From assembly GCF_903181435.1 (NCBI RefSeq), contig NZ_CAEUHO010000005.1, forward strand, positions 372,001 to 436,000: a stretch of DNA of 64,000 nt, in the 5' to 3' direction. Position numbers and translations under genes: made by a program. This document shows, in pieces, positions 8,654-16,854 of the stretch. Source of the DNA: Bacteroides acidifaciens. Its GTDB lineage: Bacteria > Bacteroidota > Bacteroidia > Bacteroidales > Bacteroidaceae. The notes beneath the pieces are model-generated. The model did no database searches. It was not told the DNA's origin and saw only the letters and a list, made by a program, of their open reading frames with translations. Within the stretch, counting starts at the first letter, position 1; each line of letters starts with the position of its first letter.

Positions 8654-8830
8654 ATGGATTTGATAACGAAAGATTCCGAAACTACGCTGGTGCTGTTTTC
8701 TTCACTTGACAGGGTGCTGGAAAACGTGGAGTACGTGGTAATGAACTATCGCCCGGTATTGAACGGTGAACACTACCTGACGGGCGATGAAGTGTGCAGG
8801 CGGCTTTGCATCAGCAAACAAACTTTGTAA
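8654..8830 (+). pseudogene. Truncated copy of the second HTH gene
   Basis: The first ~55 codons are identical to the intact gene at 11777-12058 (MDLITKDSETTLVLFSS start). After the AGCAAAC at 8813-8819 the sequence leaves the repeat, and a TAA stop follows at 8828. The product would be 58 residues and lacks the recognition helix and wing. This is the left junction of the inserted cassette. Confidence 0.85.
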
Positions 8831-9014
8831 AATTATGGCTGACTTAAAGAATTCGCTATAAATATACTGTGTTGTAAAACAGATATTTATATCTATGCTT
8901 GGAATAAGAACAAAAAACAAAATATATTGTTCTTATATTGAAAAATTGCTTTCAAAATTTGGGAGTATACAAAAAATACAGTTAATTTGCAATACTATAT
9001 ATAACAATAGAAAG

Positions 9015-10319
9015 ATGAATACATTAGTAGAACTATCTATCAAAGATTTTAAAGCTATCAAACGGGCTGATGTGCAGCTTGATGGTATTACTGTCGTGTC
9101 AGGTATAAATGGATGCGGTAAAAGTACAATGTCTAAATTGTTATATTATATATTTCGAAATGCAAATTCATTTGAAGAATTGGTCTTGCTTTATACAAAT
9201 AGTCAGATTCGTCCTTATTTAAATGTCTTAGAACAGATTCAATCTTTACTGCTATATCGTAGAGATACCAGTAGTTATCGAAGATTATACTTTAGAAATA
9301 TAGAATTGACTAGCTTGGAGAACACTCATGCCTTTTTAGATTTAGTAAAAGATTTGTGCGCAAGATTTTTAAATTTGGAAAGTGATTTGCAAAAAGCAGG
9401 AAATTCAATTATTACTGAACGTTTACGTTTAATATTACGCTCAACTTTAAAATCCGGTGAAGATAGAGATACAAAAAAAATGTTAGATGCCTTAGTTGGA
9501 AGAATTTCTGAACATCTCACAAAAGCTGAGCAGTTAAATGTTGAACGTCCATATCGGTTGTTGAAAGAAAGTTTGAATGCGGCTTTTGATGTTAATTTGT
9601 CAAAAAGTATTGTTTTGAAAGAATATGGAGATGCTATCTTAGGAGAGAATCTTTCAAATGTTCCTTTATTGCATTATATAAAAAAAGTTGCTTATATTGA
9701 CACTCCTATGGTTATAGGAATGGAAACATCTTCTCAACAACCAATATATTGGAAAGAATTGAATTTATTGTTAAAGCAACCACCAAGAAGAGGATATAAA
9801 AGAACTATTAATAATATAATTAAGGAAGATATAATTAAAGGAGATGTTTCTTTTGACGAAGATGGATTCTCTGCCGGGTTTAAGTATAAGAGAGAAGATG
9901 GGAAAGAGTTTGATTTATTAGAGTGTGCTACTGGTATTAAATCATTTTCGTTGTTACAATTATTGTTGAAAAATTTATTTTTAGATGAAAATACATTGCT
10001 TATTATTGATGAGCCAGAGGCACATTTACATCCTCAATGGATTGTAGAGTATGCACGTTTAATAGTTTTATTACATAAAAAAGTTGGTGTGAAGTTTTTT
10101 ATTGCTAGTCATAGTACAGACATGGTTAGCGCTATTAGGTATATTGCAGAAGAGGAAAAATGCTTATCCTCTCTGTCTTTTTATGTGGCAGAGAATGAAG
10201 AACAAAAAAGTAATGCTTTTGTATTTCGTCCATTAGGACATGATATTGAACCTATTTTTGAATCCTTTAATAAGTCGTTTGAAAGATTAGATTATTATGT
10301 CAGTAAAAAGAAAAAATGA
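9015..10319 (+). CDS. AAA/ABC-type ATPase, candidate defence protein
   Basis: A 434-residue ATPase of the AAA_15/AAA_21 (RecF/OLD-like) class. Walker A is GINGCGKST at residues 30-38. Near residue 330 come LLIIDEPEAHLHPQW (Walker B plus the D-loop-like region), then the FIASHSTDMVS switch histidine. The centre is helical and unconserved. There are no transporter membrane segments and no Toprim domain, so it is neither an ABC exporter nor a full OLD nuclease. The start at 9015 (MNTLVELSIKDFKAIKRA) places the usual ABC-ATPase first strand at the N-terminus. It overlaps the nuclease-like gene by 23 bases and is strikingly AT-rich against the mobilization genes. By analogy with PARIS, Septu and AbiL it may sense phage and license the partner toxin. 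Confidence 0.8.
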   Translation: MNTLVELSIKDFKAIKRADVQLDGITVVSGINGCGKSTMSKLLYYIFRNANSFEELVLLYTNSQIRPYLNVLEQIQSLLLYRRDTSSYRRLYFRNIELTSLENTHAFLDLVKDLCARFLNLESDLQKAGNSIITERLRLILRSTLKSGEDRDTKKMLDALVGRISEHLTKAEQLNVERPYRLLKESLNAAFDVNLSKSIVLKEYGDAILGENLSNVPLLHYIKKVAYIDTPMVIGMETSSQQPIYWKELNLLLKQPPRRGYKRTINNIIKEDIIKGDVSFDEDGFSAGFKYKREDGKEFDLLECATGIKSFSLLQLLLKNLFLDENTLLIIDEPEAHLHPQWIVEYARLIVLLHKKVGVKFFIASHSTDMVSAIRYIAEEEKCLSSLSFYVAENEEQKSNAFVFRPLGHDIEPIFESFNKSFERLDYYVSKKKK

Positions 10320-10833
10320 TAAAGAGGTTGTTAAACGACTATATAGAGGGGAAAAAGCAATTCGTAATTTTGTAGCAGGCAATAGTATTATGATAAATTG
10401 CTTAGATTTTATTCAGACTATTTTGAAAAATGAAAAATACAAAGAAAAACAGTGTCCTTTTGACCAAGAAATTGCTTTAAATCTTGATAAAGTTGAGATT
10501 TTGGCTAAAAAAGGGACGCTACGAGATAAAACTGTAGATTTTGTAGTCTGTTTAGAAAAAGATTGGCTACTTCTTGTTGAAGCTAAATTGGAAGTTGAGA
10601 ATGTTGCAAATATTGCAAAAACAATACAAGATAAAATAGAACATTCAAAAGTTCTTTTGCGTTCATGTGATAACTATATTCATTCAGAGGAATCAGTTGT
10701 TGTCCTATTAAATAATAAACACTATCAAGAACAATCTAATAAATTGAGGAAGCTATTAATTGCGAAAAATGTCAATATAAAACCTTATAGGGTATGTGAT
10801 TTTTATAAAGAATATTTTATGCCTATTTGTTAA
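10297..10833 (+). CDS. PD-(D/E)XK-like nuclease partner of the ATPase
   Basis: A 178-residue protein whose centre has the strand pattern and residues of a PD-(D/E)XK nuclease: D81 in KTVDFVVCL, then E95 and K97 in LLLVEAKLE, followed by a helix (NIAKTIQDKIEHSK). The N-terminal 60 residues are basic and helical. No established family is recognised. It overlaps the ATPase gene by 23 bases, so the two are translationally coupled and probably form one complex. An ATPase with a small nuclease is a recurring layout of abortive-infection systems. The fold call rests on the D-E-K pattern only. Confidence 0.6.
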   Translation: MSVKRKNDKEVVKRLYRGEKAIRNFVAGNSIMINCLDFIQTILKNEKYKEKQCPFDQEIALNLDKVEILAKKGTLRDKTVDFVVCLEKDWLLLVEAKLEVENVANIAKTIQDKIEHSKVLLRSCDNYIHSEESVVVLLNNKHYQEQSNKLRKLLIAKNVNIKPYRVCDFYKEYFMPIC

Positions 10834-10977
10834 TATATACTGTTTTATAATTTAATCAGAAAATTAGTATATAAGGGCTTAAATGTAAAAAAAGTAATTC
10901 TATTATACTGGGGTTATACTCTATACTCCTAATATTTCTTGTGTAAATATCAAAATTTGAGATATTATTGTTACATC

Positions 10978-11022
10978 TACTTTATAAAAGCTTGTTTGGC
11001 ACAAACAAGCTTTTATAAAGTA
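10978..11022. terminator. Perfect 21-bp inverted repeat with 3-base loop at the cassette end
   Basis: The arms 10978-10998 and 11002-11022 are exact reverse complements around the loop GCA; the core is AAAAGCTTGTTTG / CAAACAAGCTTTT. It lies 145 bases after the nuclease stop codon and just before the right repeat copy. It could be a two-way terminator or a structural end of the cassette. No long T-run follows. Confidence 0.6.
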
Positions 11023-11025
11023 CTA

Positions 11026-11145
11026 TTATCTATTGTGAATTAAAGCTTTGTCCTGCCGTTCTTCGGGTTGTGCGCCCGTGACCGGGGCAATCATCTTTTC
11101 GATGTTCTCCAGCCGCTTGAAAATTTCTTCGAAAGGATTATTCAT
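11026..11145 (-). pseudogene. 5' fragment of the HTH gene (duplicate of the 8021 start)
   Basis: Starting at ATG 11145, about 32 codons match the beginning of the HTH protein at 8021 (MNNPFEEIFKRLENIEKM). The match ends near 11050 and a short unrelated tail reaches TAA at 11026. It marks where the right repeat copy begins. Confidence 0.8.
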
Positions 11146-11429
11146 GAGTGCTTAATTTTTGAATTAGCACCACAAATAAAATAAGAAAAATCGGTAAAAA
11201 ACAAAGCGTCAGCCGTTTGGAATCGCTTTGCTTCGCTCTGCGCCAAATTAATGTCGGCAAATAGAAAACGGTTTTGTGTTCATTACCTTGCTTATTTAGG
11301 AAGTGAGGAAAAGACGGGATTTTTGTTATCGGTTCGTTTCTTTCATATTGTTTTTGGGTTGGTGGTGGACATTTTCGGACACGCAAGGTCATTTATGGAC
11401 AGAGGAAAATAACCTATTATTCAGCCTTA

Positions 11430-11437
11430 TATATTTG
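11430..11437 (+). promoter_or_regulatory. Bacteroides -7 element before the HTH pair (right copy)
   Basis: TATATTTG, the same -7-like element as at 8307, lies 48 bases before ATG 11485. Confidence 0.45.
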
Positions 11438-11484
11438 CACCAGTGAAGAAAAACGGAGTATTGACAAGAATAAATATATCGGTT

Positions 11485-11772
11485 ATGGAAATAGTGACGA
11501 TTGAAAAGAAAACTTTTGAACTATGGAAACAGAGGTTTGAAAATTTTGTGGGGCGTGTGGATACGCTCTGCGTGCCTTTGTGCAGGAAGCATGACAAATG
11601 GCTGGATAACTGCGAAACCTGCCGTTTGCTGAACGTTTCAGCCCGGACGATGCAGACCTACCGTGACACGGGGAGACTGCCTTATTCGCAGATTAACGGC
11701 AAGATTTACTACAAGGCTTCGGACGTGGAAGTCTTTCTGCTTAATCAGGTAAGGGACAATTCTAAAAAGTAG
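11485..11772 (+). CDS. Small HTH (excisionase-like) protein, right copy
   Basis: A 95-residue protein, near-identical to the one at 8362-8649, with the same HTH_17-type fold (CETCRLLNVSARTMQTYR). Differences are a handful of substitutions, such as the CRKH stretch against RRKR. It precedes the intact second HTH gene by 4 bases and is convergent with the integrase. A role in excision or integrase control is inferred from the neighbourhood. Confidence 0.8.
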   Translation: MEIVTIEKKTFELWKQRFENFVGRVDTLCVPLCRKHDKWLDNCETCRLLNVSARTMQTYRDTGRLPYSQINGKIYYKASDVEVFLLNQVRDNSKK

Positions 11773-11776
11773 GCGT

Positions 11777-12058
11777 ATGGATTTGATAACGAAAGATTCC
11801 GAAACTACGCTGGTGCTGTTTTCTTCACTTGACAGGGTGCTGGAAAACGTGGAGTACGTGGTAATGAACTATCGCCCGGTATTGAACGGTGAACACTACC
11901 TGACGGGCGATGAAGTGTGCAGGCGGCTTTGCATCAGCAAACGGACGTTGCAGGATTACAGGGACACGGGACTGCTGGGGTACGTGCAGCTTCCGGGAAA
12001 AATCATCTACCGGGAAAGCGACATCATGGATTTGTTGGAAAGGTTTTATCGGAAATGA
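11777..12058 (+). CDS. Small HTH (excisionase-like) protein, intact second gene
   Basis: A 93-residue protein with an HTH_17-type fold (GDEVCRRLCISKRTLQDYR, then LPGKIIYRESDIMDLLERF). It follows the previous HTH gene by 4 bases and ends before a long two-way hairpin. The truncated copy at 8654-8830 shows what the cassette insertion removed. Confidence 0.8.
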   Translation: MDLITKDSETTLVLFSSLDRVLENVEYVVMNYRPVLNGEHYLTGDEVCRRLCISKRTLQDYRDTGLLGYVQLPGKIIYRESDIMDLLERFYRK

Positions 12059-12150
12059 AATTTTGTTTTCTTGGAATCTTGCTTTCTTGAAATATTGAAA
12101 GATTGTTTTATTTCAATCTTGTTTTCTATATTTATTGTTTGATTGATTAA

Positions 12151-12192
12151 AAGCCAGCAATCACGTTTTCTTGAAAACTGTGTTGCTGGCTT
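12151..12192. terminator. Long hairpin between HTH operon and integrase
   Basis: The outer arms AAGCCAGCAA (12151-12160) and TTGCTGGCTT (12183-12192) are perfect, and inner CAC/GTG and TTTTC/GAAAA pairs extend the stem. It sits between converging genes and probably ends transcription from both sides. Confidence 0.75.
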
Positions 12193-12200
12193 CTTCGTGG

Positions 12201-13418
12201 TTATACGGATAGCTGTTTCTCAACGGCTTGCATATCCCTTAGTATCGTTTGGTCTAATACTTTCGCATAATGCTGCGTCATTCGGGTGGATGAATGCCCC
12301 AGCATTTTAGCCACGTTCGGCAGTGACACGTTGTTAGCCAGTGCGATAACCGAAGCGAAACTGTGCCGGGCTGTGTGCGTGGTCAGGTTCTTTTTAATAC
12401 TGCACAGGTCGGCAATCTCTTTCAGGTAGCTGTTCATCTTCTGATTGCAGGGAACGGGCAACAAAGTTCCTTTATCCATGCAGTAGGGGTTATCCTTATA
12501 CTTTTCAAGTATCTATTTGGGAATGCTCAAAAGTGGGATGTTGCAGATATTGTTTGTCTTTTCACGGGGTTTTACTATCCACAGGTTGCCGTTGTTGTCC
12601 TCTGAAACGTGTTCGGGGCGCAAGTTATACACGTCTATGAATGCCAGCCCGGTATATACGCAGAAGATAAAAACATCCCGTACCAGTTCCAGCCGTTCAA
12701 TGCTGAACTCTTTCTGCCATATCCGGTTTATCTCGGCTTGGCTTAGGAACTGTTTGTTTACCTCCACCTCGTGAAACTTGATTCCGGCAAACGGGTTCTT
12801 TGTCAGCCACTCGTTGGCAATGGCAAGGTTTATCACTTTCTTAAAACATTTCATGTACCGGATAACGGTATTCTGTGCGCAATGCTTCTCCGTCTTTAGG
12901 TATAAATCGAATTTGCGTACCAGTTCCCCGTTTACCTCACGCAGTAACATATCATCTACCTTGTAATCCCGTTTAACCAGCTCCATGAGGTATTTAAGGC
13001 AATTGTCGTAACGTCTTACGGTGATGTCGGCATAGTCCGTCCCGATTAGCTTCCGGCAGTTGTCGTTATGCTCTTTGAATACATTATACAAAGTCTTGAA
13101 AGTTTCGTCCTTTCCCTGATAGCGGTTCACTATGGCACGTGCGGAGATAATCTTTCCCTCCAATTCCAAGTCTTGGTAAATCTGATAGAATTTCACACGC
13201 AGGGCGTCAATGTAATGGTTAAGTTCCACGGAGTTTCGGTCTTTGCCTGTCGATTTCTCTTTTTCCTGCGACCAGAGTGGGGCTTTTACGCTCCGCTTTA
13301 GTTGAAGTTCCACGTATAGGCGGTCATAAGTGACACGCACACGCACGGGTGCTTCCCCGTTTTTTAATAGTTTGCTACGCTTGATGAAGAACAACACGCT
13401 GAATCTTTTTCTTTCCAT
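12201..13418 (-). pseudogene. Tyrosine integrase (IntDOT-like) interrupted by in-frame TAG
   Basis: From ATG 13418 to the stop at 12201 one frame encodes ~405 residues of a Bacteroides tyrosine recombinase, but a TAG at 12513-12515 interrupts it after LLSIPK; the frame then resumes with ILEKYKDNPYCMDKG. CAG to TAG is the simplest change. The N-terminal arm-binding and SAM-like core-binding domains are present. In the catalytic part, YTGLAFID lacks the first arginine of the usual TGLR motif, as is known for IntDOT-type enzymes. HTARHSFAS, LGHS and the tyrosine in TQHYAKV lie after the stop. A product ending at the TAG would have no active site. Confidence 0.85.
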
Positions 13419-13612
13419 ACGGCTCAATTTTTAATGATACAAAGTTAGGAAATCGAACCGATAACCCTGTTATGTAAAATAGAGAAACATGCTGTAAAAG
13501 AATGAAGTAACACTTCTGTCGTGGAACATTTCGGGCTTTTGAAAACAGTCCCTTGAATAAGGACGTATGGTTTGCTTCAATCCCACTAATTTTGCCTATT
13601 CTTGGAAAAGAA

Positions 13613-13645
13613 AAATCCCCGAACTTCTTTGAAATTCAGGGATTT
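13613..13645 (-). terminator. Terminator of tRNA-Phe
   Basis: Arms AAATCCC and GGGATTT lie 25 bases beyond the tRNA 3' end, and on the minus strand a T-rich run follows. If the element used the tRNA 3' end as attachment site, this hairpin is inside or at the edge of the element. Confidence 0.6.
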
Positions 13646-13669
13646 ACATCGTTTTGCCTTCTTAAAAAG

Positions 13670-13742
13670 TGGTGCCACCAGGAATCGAACCGGGGACACA
13701 AGGATTTTCAGTCCTTTGCTCTACCAACTGAGCTATGGCACC
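13670..13742 (-). tRNA. tRNA-Phe (GAA)
   Basis: On the minus strand the sequence folds as a 73-base tRNA: acceptor GGTGCCA / TGGCACC plus A73, D-arm GCTCAGTTGGTAGAGC, anticodon loop CTGAAAA with anticodon GAA, and TTCGATT in the T-loop. CCA is not encoded. The T-stem has one C·U mismatch in my pairing. The 3' end faces the integrase gene 250 bases away, so it is the likely attachment target of the element; the other att copy is not in the window. Confidence 0.92.
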
Positions 13743-13857
13743 TTTCTCGTTTGCGGGTGCAAAGATAAGTATATTTTTTAATACCGCAATAACTTTGAAA
13801 GAAATTTTCGCCAAATAATAGTAACGGTGAGGATTAATTTCTTCTGGAGATGAAAAT

Positions 13858-13895
13858 AATCCCGCTTTAGCTATTCGAAAAGCTGAAGCGGGATT
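13858..13895. terminator. Terminator between tRNA-Phe and gadC
   Basis: Arms AATCCCGCTTTAGC and GCTGAAGCGGGATT pair with one mismatch around a 10-base loop. T-rich sequence follows on both sides. It probably ends the gadC transcript. Confidence 0.7.
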
Positions 13896-13994
13896 ACTTT
13901 TTTCATAAGTAGGATGTACGCTTAGTCTTTAGCGCTTAGGTGCATCCTTATTTGTGTCTCCGGCATTCGGGGACGTGCTGCTTGAAGTGGAACT

Positions 13995-15584
13995 TCAGCT
14001 CGAAGCAGTGGAACTGCCTGACGGAGTGGGGCTGGAAGCGGTTGTTTTGGAAGTTGTCGCACTAGGGGTAGTTGCACTTGAAGCGCTTGCAGTAATGTTG
14101 CCTGCGGCTACATTAGCACTAACAGGTTGAGCCTGTACTTCCCAGTGGAACGGTTCGAAGTTTGAGTTAGGATCTACCCAAGACGGTTTCTTGGAAGCGT
14201 AGATGATGAACGGAGCAACGATAACGATGATTGCGCCGATAATCAGTACGGAGAACCAAACGGTATTGCTACCAGTGGAAATCTGGCTGGGTGGGATGAA
14301 GCTGAGGATAAAGGCGAGCAATGAACCGCAGAATCCGAGTCCGCCGACAAACCACATCAAACCGTTACCGGACTTGCCGATACGGAACGGGCGGTTCAGC
14401 TTTTTCATCTTATAACGCAGTGCGATGGCTCCTGAGAACATCAACAGATACATGATAAGGTAAAGAATAACTGTCAACTGTGACAGGATCTGATAGAAAC
14501 TCTGAACGGAAGGCATAACTACAAACAACAGACTTAATACGGTAACAGCGATACCCTGTACGAATAAGATGTTCTTCTGTACGCCCAACTTGTTTGTTTT
14601 CTGGAAGAACGGAGGCATATAACCGGCTTTACCTACGGCAAAAATACCTTTTGACGGACCGGCAACCCATGTCAATACGCCTGCCAATACACCGAACGCA
14701 AGTGCGATGGCGATGATTGGCGACAACCAGGAAGCATGGATATACTTGAAGTAATTGTCAAAACCGACGAGCAAACTTTGAGTAAGGTTGATGTCTTTTG
14801 CAGGGATGATGACACCGAGTGCGAAAGTACCGAGAACGAAAATAAGAACGGTAATAAGCGCACCGATAAACACTGCCTTCGGATAGTTCTTTGATGGGTT
14901 TTCTACATCTTTTACGTGGATACCGCCCATTTCCATACCGGCATAAAACAAGAAGATACTGGCAGCAAGAACGACATTGTCAAAGTTGCTAAAGTCAGGA
15001 AAGAAACTGCTGTCGAAGTTCATGTTGGACTGTCCGCCGGTTGCCAGATAGATGATACCTAGGATAATCAACAGGGCGGCCGGGATAATCGTACCGACCA
15101 TACCGCCGATTTTGGCTACTTTACCAACCCAACTCATACCTTTCAGAGAAATGAAAGTTGCCAGCCAGTAGATGATAAGTACCACGACTAGTGTGTAATA
15201 CTTATTATTTGCCAGTGACATGTCATGTACGTCATTCATTCCGATAAAGGCGATGGATACTGCGCCGAATGTCAATACTGTAGGATACCAGATTGTACTT
15301 TCAATCCATTGCACCCAGATGGCAAGAAATCCCAGTTTTTTGCCGTAGGCCTCGCCTACCCATCGGAACACACCACCTTGTTTGTCCTGAAACATTGCCG
15401 CCAGTTCGGCAGCAACGAGCGATGTCGGAATCAGGAAGACAATCGCTGCGAAAAGATAATAGAAGGCCGAACTCATTCCGTATACGGCCTCGGCTGGCAG
15501 TCCACGCAAAGATACTACCGCCGTAACGTTCATGATAGCCAGGGTGAACACGCCCAGCTTCACTGCATTTTTAATATTTGCCAT
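13995..15584 (-). CDS. gadC: Glutamate/GABA antiporter
   Basis: A 529-residue APC-superfamily antiporter with about 12 membrane segments, starting MANIKNAVKLGVFTLAIMNV and carrying the VVSLRGLP stretch typical of GadC-like proteins. It should exchange external glutamate for internal GABA, exporting the product of GadB. The final ~45 residues are an unusual low-complexity tail of Ser, Thr, Ala and Pro after PFHWEVQAQPV, in the place where E. coli GadC has its pH-gating C-plug. It lies near gadB and glsA but on the far side of the K+ channel gene, divergent from the latter. Assignment is strong from sequence and context. Confidence 0.9.
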   Translation of the reverse strand: MANIKNAVKLGVFTLAIMNVTAVVSLRGLPAEAVYGMSSAFYYLFAAIVFLIPTSLVAAELAAMFQDKQGGVFRWVGEAYGKKLGFLAIWVQWIESTIWYPTVLTFGAVSIAFIGMNDVHDMSLANNKYYTLVVVLIIYWLATFISLKGMSWVGKVAKIGGMVGTIIPAALLIILGIIYLATGGQSNMNFDSSFFPDFSNFDNVVLAASIFLFYAGMEMGGIHVKDVENPSKNYPKAVFIGALITVLIFVLGTFALGVIIPAKDINLTQSLLVGFDNYFKYIHASWLSPIIAIALAFGVLAGVLTWVAGPSKGIFAVGKAGYMPPFFQKTNKLGVQKNILFVQGIAVTVLSLLFVVMPSVQSFYQILSQLTVILYLIMYLLMFSGAIALRYKMKKLNRPFRIGKSGNGLMWFVGGLGFCGSLLAFILSFIPPSQISTGSNTVWFSVLIIGAIIVIVAPFIIYASKKPSWVDPNSNFEPFHWEVQAQPVSANVAAGNITASASSATTPSATTSKTTASSPTPSGSSTASS

Positions 15585-15800
15585 AAGTTAAGGTTTTAAG
15601 TGAAAAATATTTTAAAGTCAGTGTTATAACAACATTTTGCGTGAGATGTTCCCGCAATCTCTTTCAAAGTTCGTTAATTAACATCGCTGAATCGATATAT
15701 TGTCACTTCAAAACAACTTGTCCTGAAACAATCTCTTTCCCTGGTTGTTTCTACACAATCTGAATTGTACAAGAATCATTTTATTATAAACTAAGTAGGT

Positions 15801-16583
15801 ATGAAATCAGCGTTTTCAGATTTTATCTTTGGAAAAAAGGGGATTTATGGCATTCTCCACCTTATTATATTAGTAATGTCCCTTTTCCTGGTCATCAGTA
15901 TTTCTGTGGATACTTTTAAAGGAATTCCTTTTTATACACAATCGTCGTACATGAAAACCCAATTATGGATTTGTCTTTGGTTTCTTTTCGATTTTGTGTT
16001 GGAATTCTTTTTGTCGAAACACAAGGGACGCTATCTGCGGACACATTTCATCTTTCTGCTCGTAGCTATCCCGTATCAGAACATTATTGCTTATTATGGT
16101 TGGACATTCTCGCCCGAAGTCACGTACCTGCTTCGTTTCATTCCTTTGTTGAGAGGCGGATATGCGCTTGCCATTGTGGTGGGATGGCTTACTTACAACC
16201 AGGCTTCGAGCCTGTTTGTGTCTTATCTGACTATGTTGTTGGCGACGGTTTATTTTTCCAGCCTTGCGTTTTTTGTGCTTGAGCATAAAGTGAACCCGTT
16301 GGTCAATGGTTATGGGGACGCTTTGTGGTGGGCTTTTATGGACGTGACTACTGTCGGGTCAAATATTATCGCCATGACGACTACCGGAAGAGTACTTTCC
16401 GTATTGTTGGCAGCTCTGGGTATGATGATGTTCCCGATTTTTACAGTCTATATTACGAACCTGATTCAGCAATCCAACAAGCGGAAGAAGCAATATTACG
16501 AAGCAGAAGAACAGCAGAAAAAAACGAGTGTGCAGAAAGCGTCCGCAGCGGAGAAGCCTGCGGTGCAAGATGTGCAAGGGTGA
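15801..16583 (+). CDS. K+ channel-like ion channel of the gad locus
   Basis: A 260-residue membrane protein with about six hydrophobic segments and a pore loop near residues 170-190. Where voltage-gated-like potassium channels have TVGYG, this one reads TTVGSN. An arginine-bearing segment (LLRFIPLLRGGYAL) resembles a voltage-sensor S4. A charged cytoplasmic tail rich in K, E and Q follows. K+ channel-like genes accompany GAD, glutaminase and antiporter genes in Bacteroides, where they may balance charge during acid stress. It is divergent from gadC. Selectivity cannot be read from the altered filter. Confidence 0.8.
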   Translation: MKSAFSDFIFGKKGIYGILHLIILVMSLFLVISISVDTFKGIPFYTQSSYMKTQLWICLWFLFDFVLEFFLSKHKGRYLRTHFIFLLVAIPYQNIIAYYGWTFSPEVTYLLRFIPLLRGGYALAIVVGWLTYNQASSLFVSYLTMLLATVYFSSLAFFVLEHKVNPLVNGYGDALWWAFMDVTTVGSNIIAMTTTGRVLSVLLAALGMMMFPIFTVYITNLIQQSNKRKKQYYEAEEQQKKTSVQKASAAEKPAVQDVQG

Positions 16584-16801
16584 TAGGAGACTACTCATGA
16601 TATATAATGGGTTGAATATCAATGGTAATTTATTATTCTTAATAGCTGTGTGATTTTTCTTTATAAGCATAGGGGGGACATGTGTCGAGAAAGGCGTATT
16701 ACTTTTTTATCTTTGCAACAGATACATTGATAAGGACTTTATGATACTGTCGATATTGATAAAGACATTTGGTATGAAGTCTTAACTGGATGGGGAATAA
16801 A

Positions 16802-16835
16802 AAAGGTTACTATCTGAGGATGGTAACCTTTATTT
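16802..16835. terminator. Two-way terminator between channel gene region and glsA
   Basis: Perfect arms AAAGGTTAC and GTAACCTTT enclose a 12-base loop, with TATTTTTC after it on the plus strand and a T-run on the minus strand. The 270-base gap before it (16584-16801) has no gene but has a -7-like TATCTTTG at 16708-16715. Confidence 0.75.
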
Positions 16836-16854
16836 TTCTCATAGAGGGTATTTT

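Larger units (their letters stand above)
7927..8819. repeat. Left copy of ~0.89 kb direct repeat flanking the ATPase/nuclease cassette
   Basis: This segment covers the 5' end of the HTH gene at 8021, the divergent promoter region, the HTH gene 8362-8649 and most of the next HTH gene. It matches 11050-11942 in the same orientation. The two copies differ by scattered substitutions in the left part and become identical over the last ~180 bases. Homology stops abruptly at 8819, inside the second HTH gene. Confidence 0.85.
11050..11942. repeat. Right copy of the ~0.89 kb direct repeat
   Basis: This copy matches 7927-8819 in the same orientation. On its right side the sequence continues without a break into the complete second HTH gene and the integrase, so this side looks like the original arrangement. 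Recombination between the copies would remove the ATPase/nuclease cassette and leave one intact module. Confidence 0.85.

Noticed and set aside
9015..10319. ABC transporter ATPase
   Set aside because: The HLHPQW after Walker B, the absence of a permease gene and the overlap with a nuclease-like gene point to the RecF/OLD-like class.
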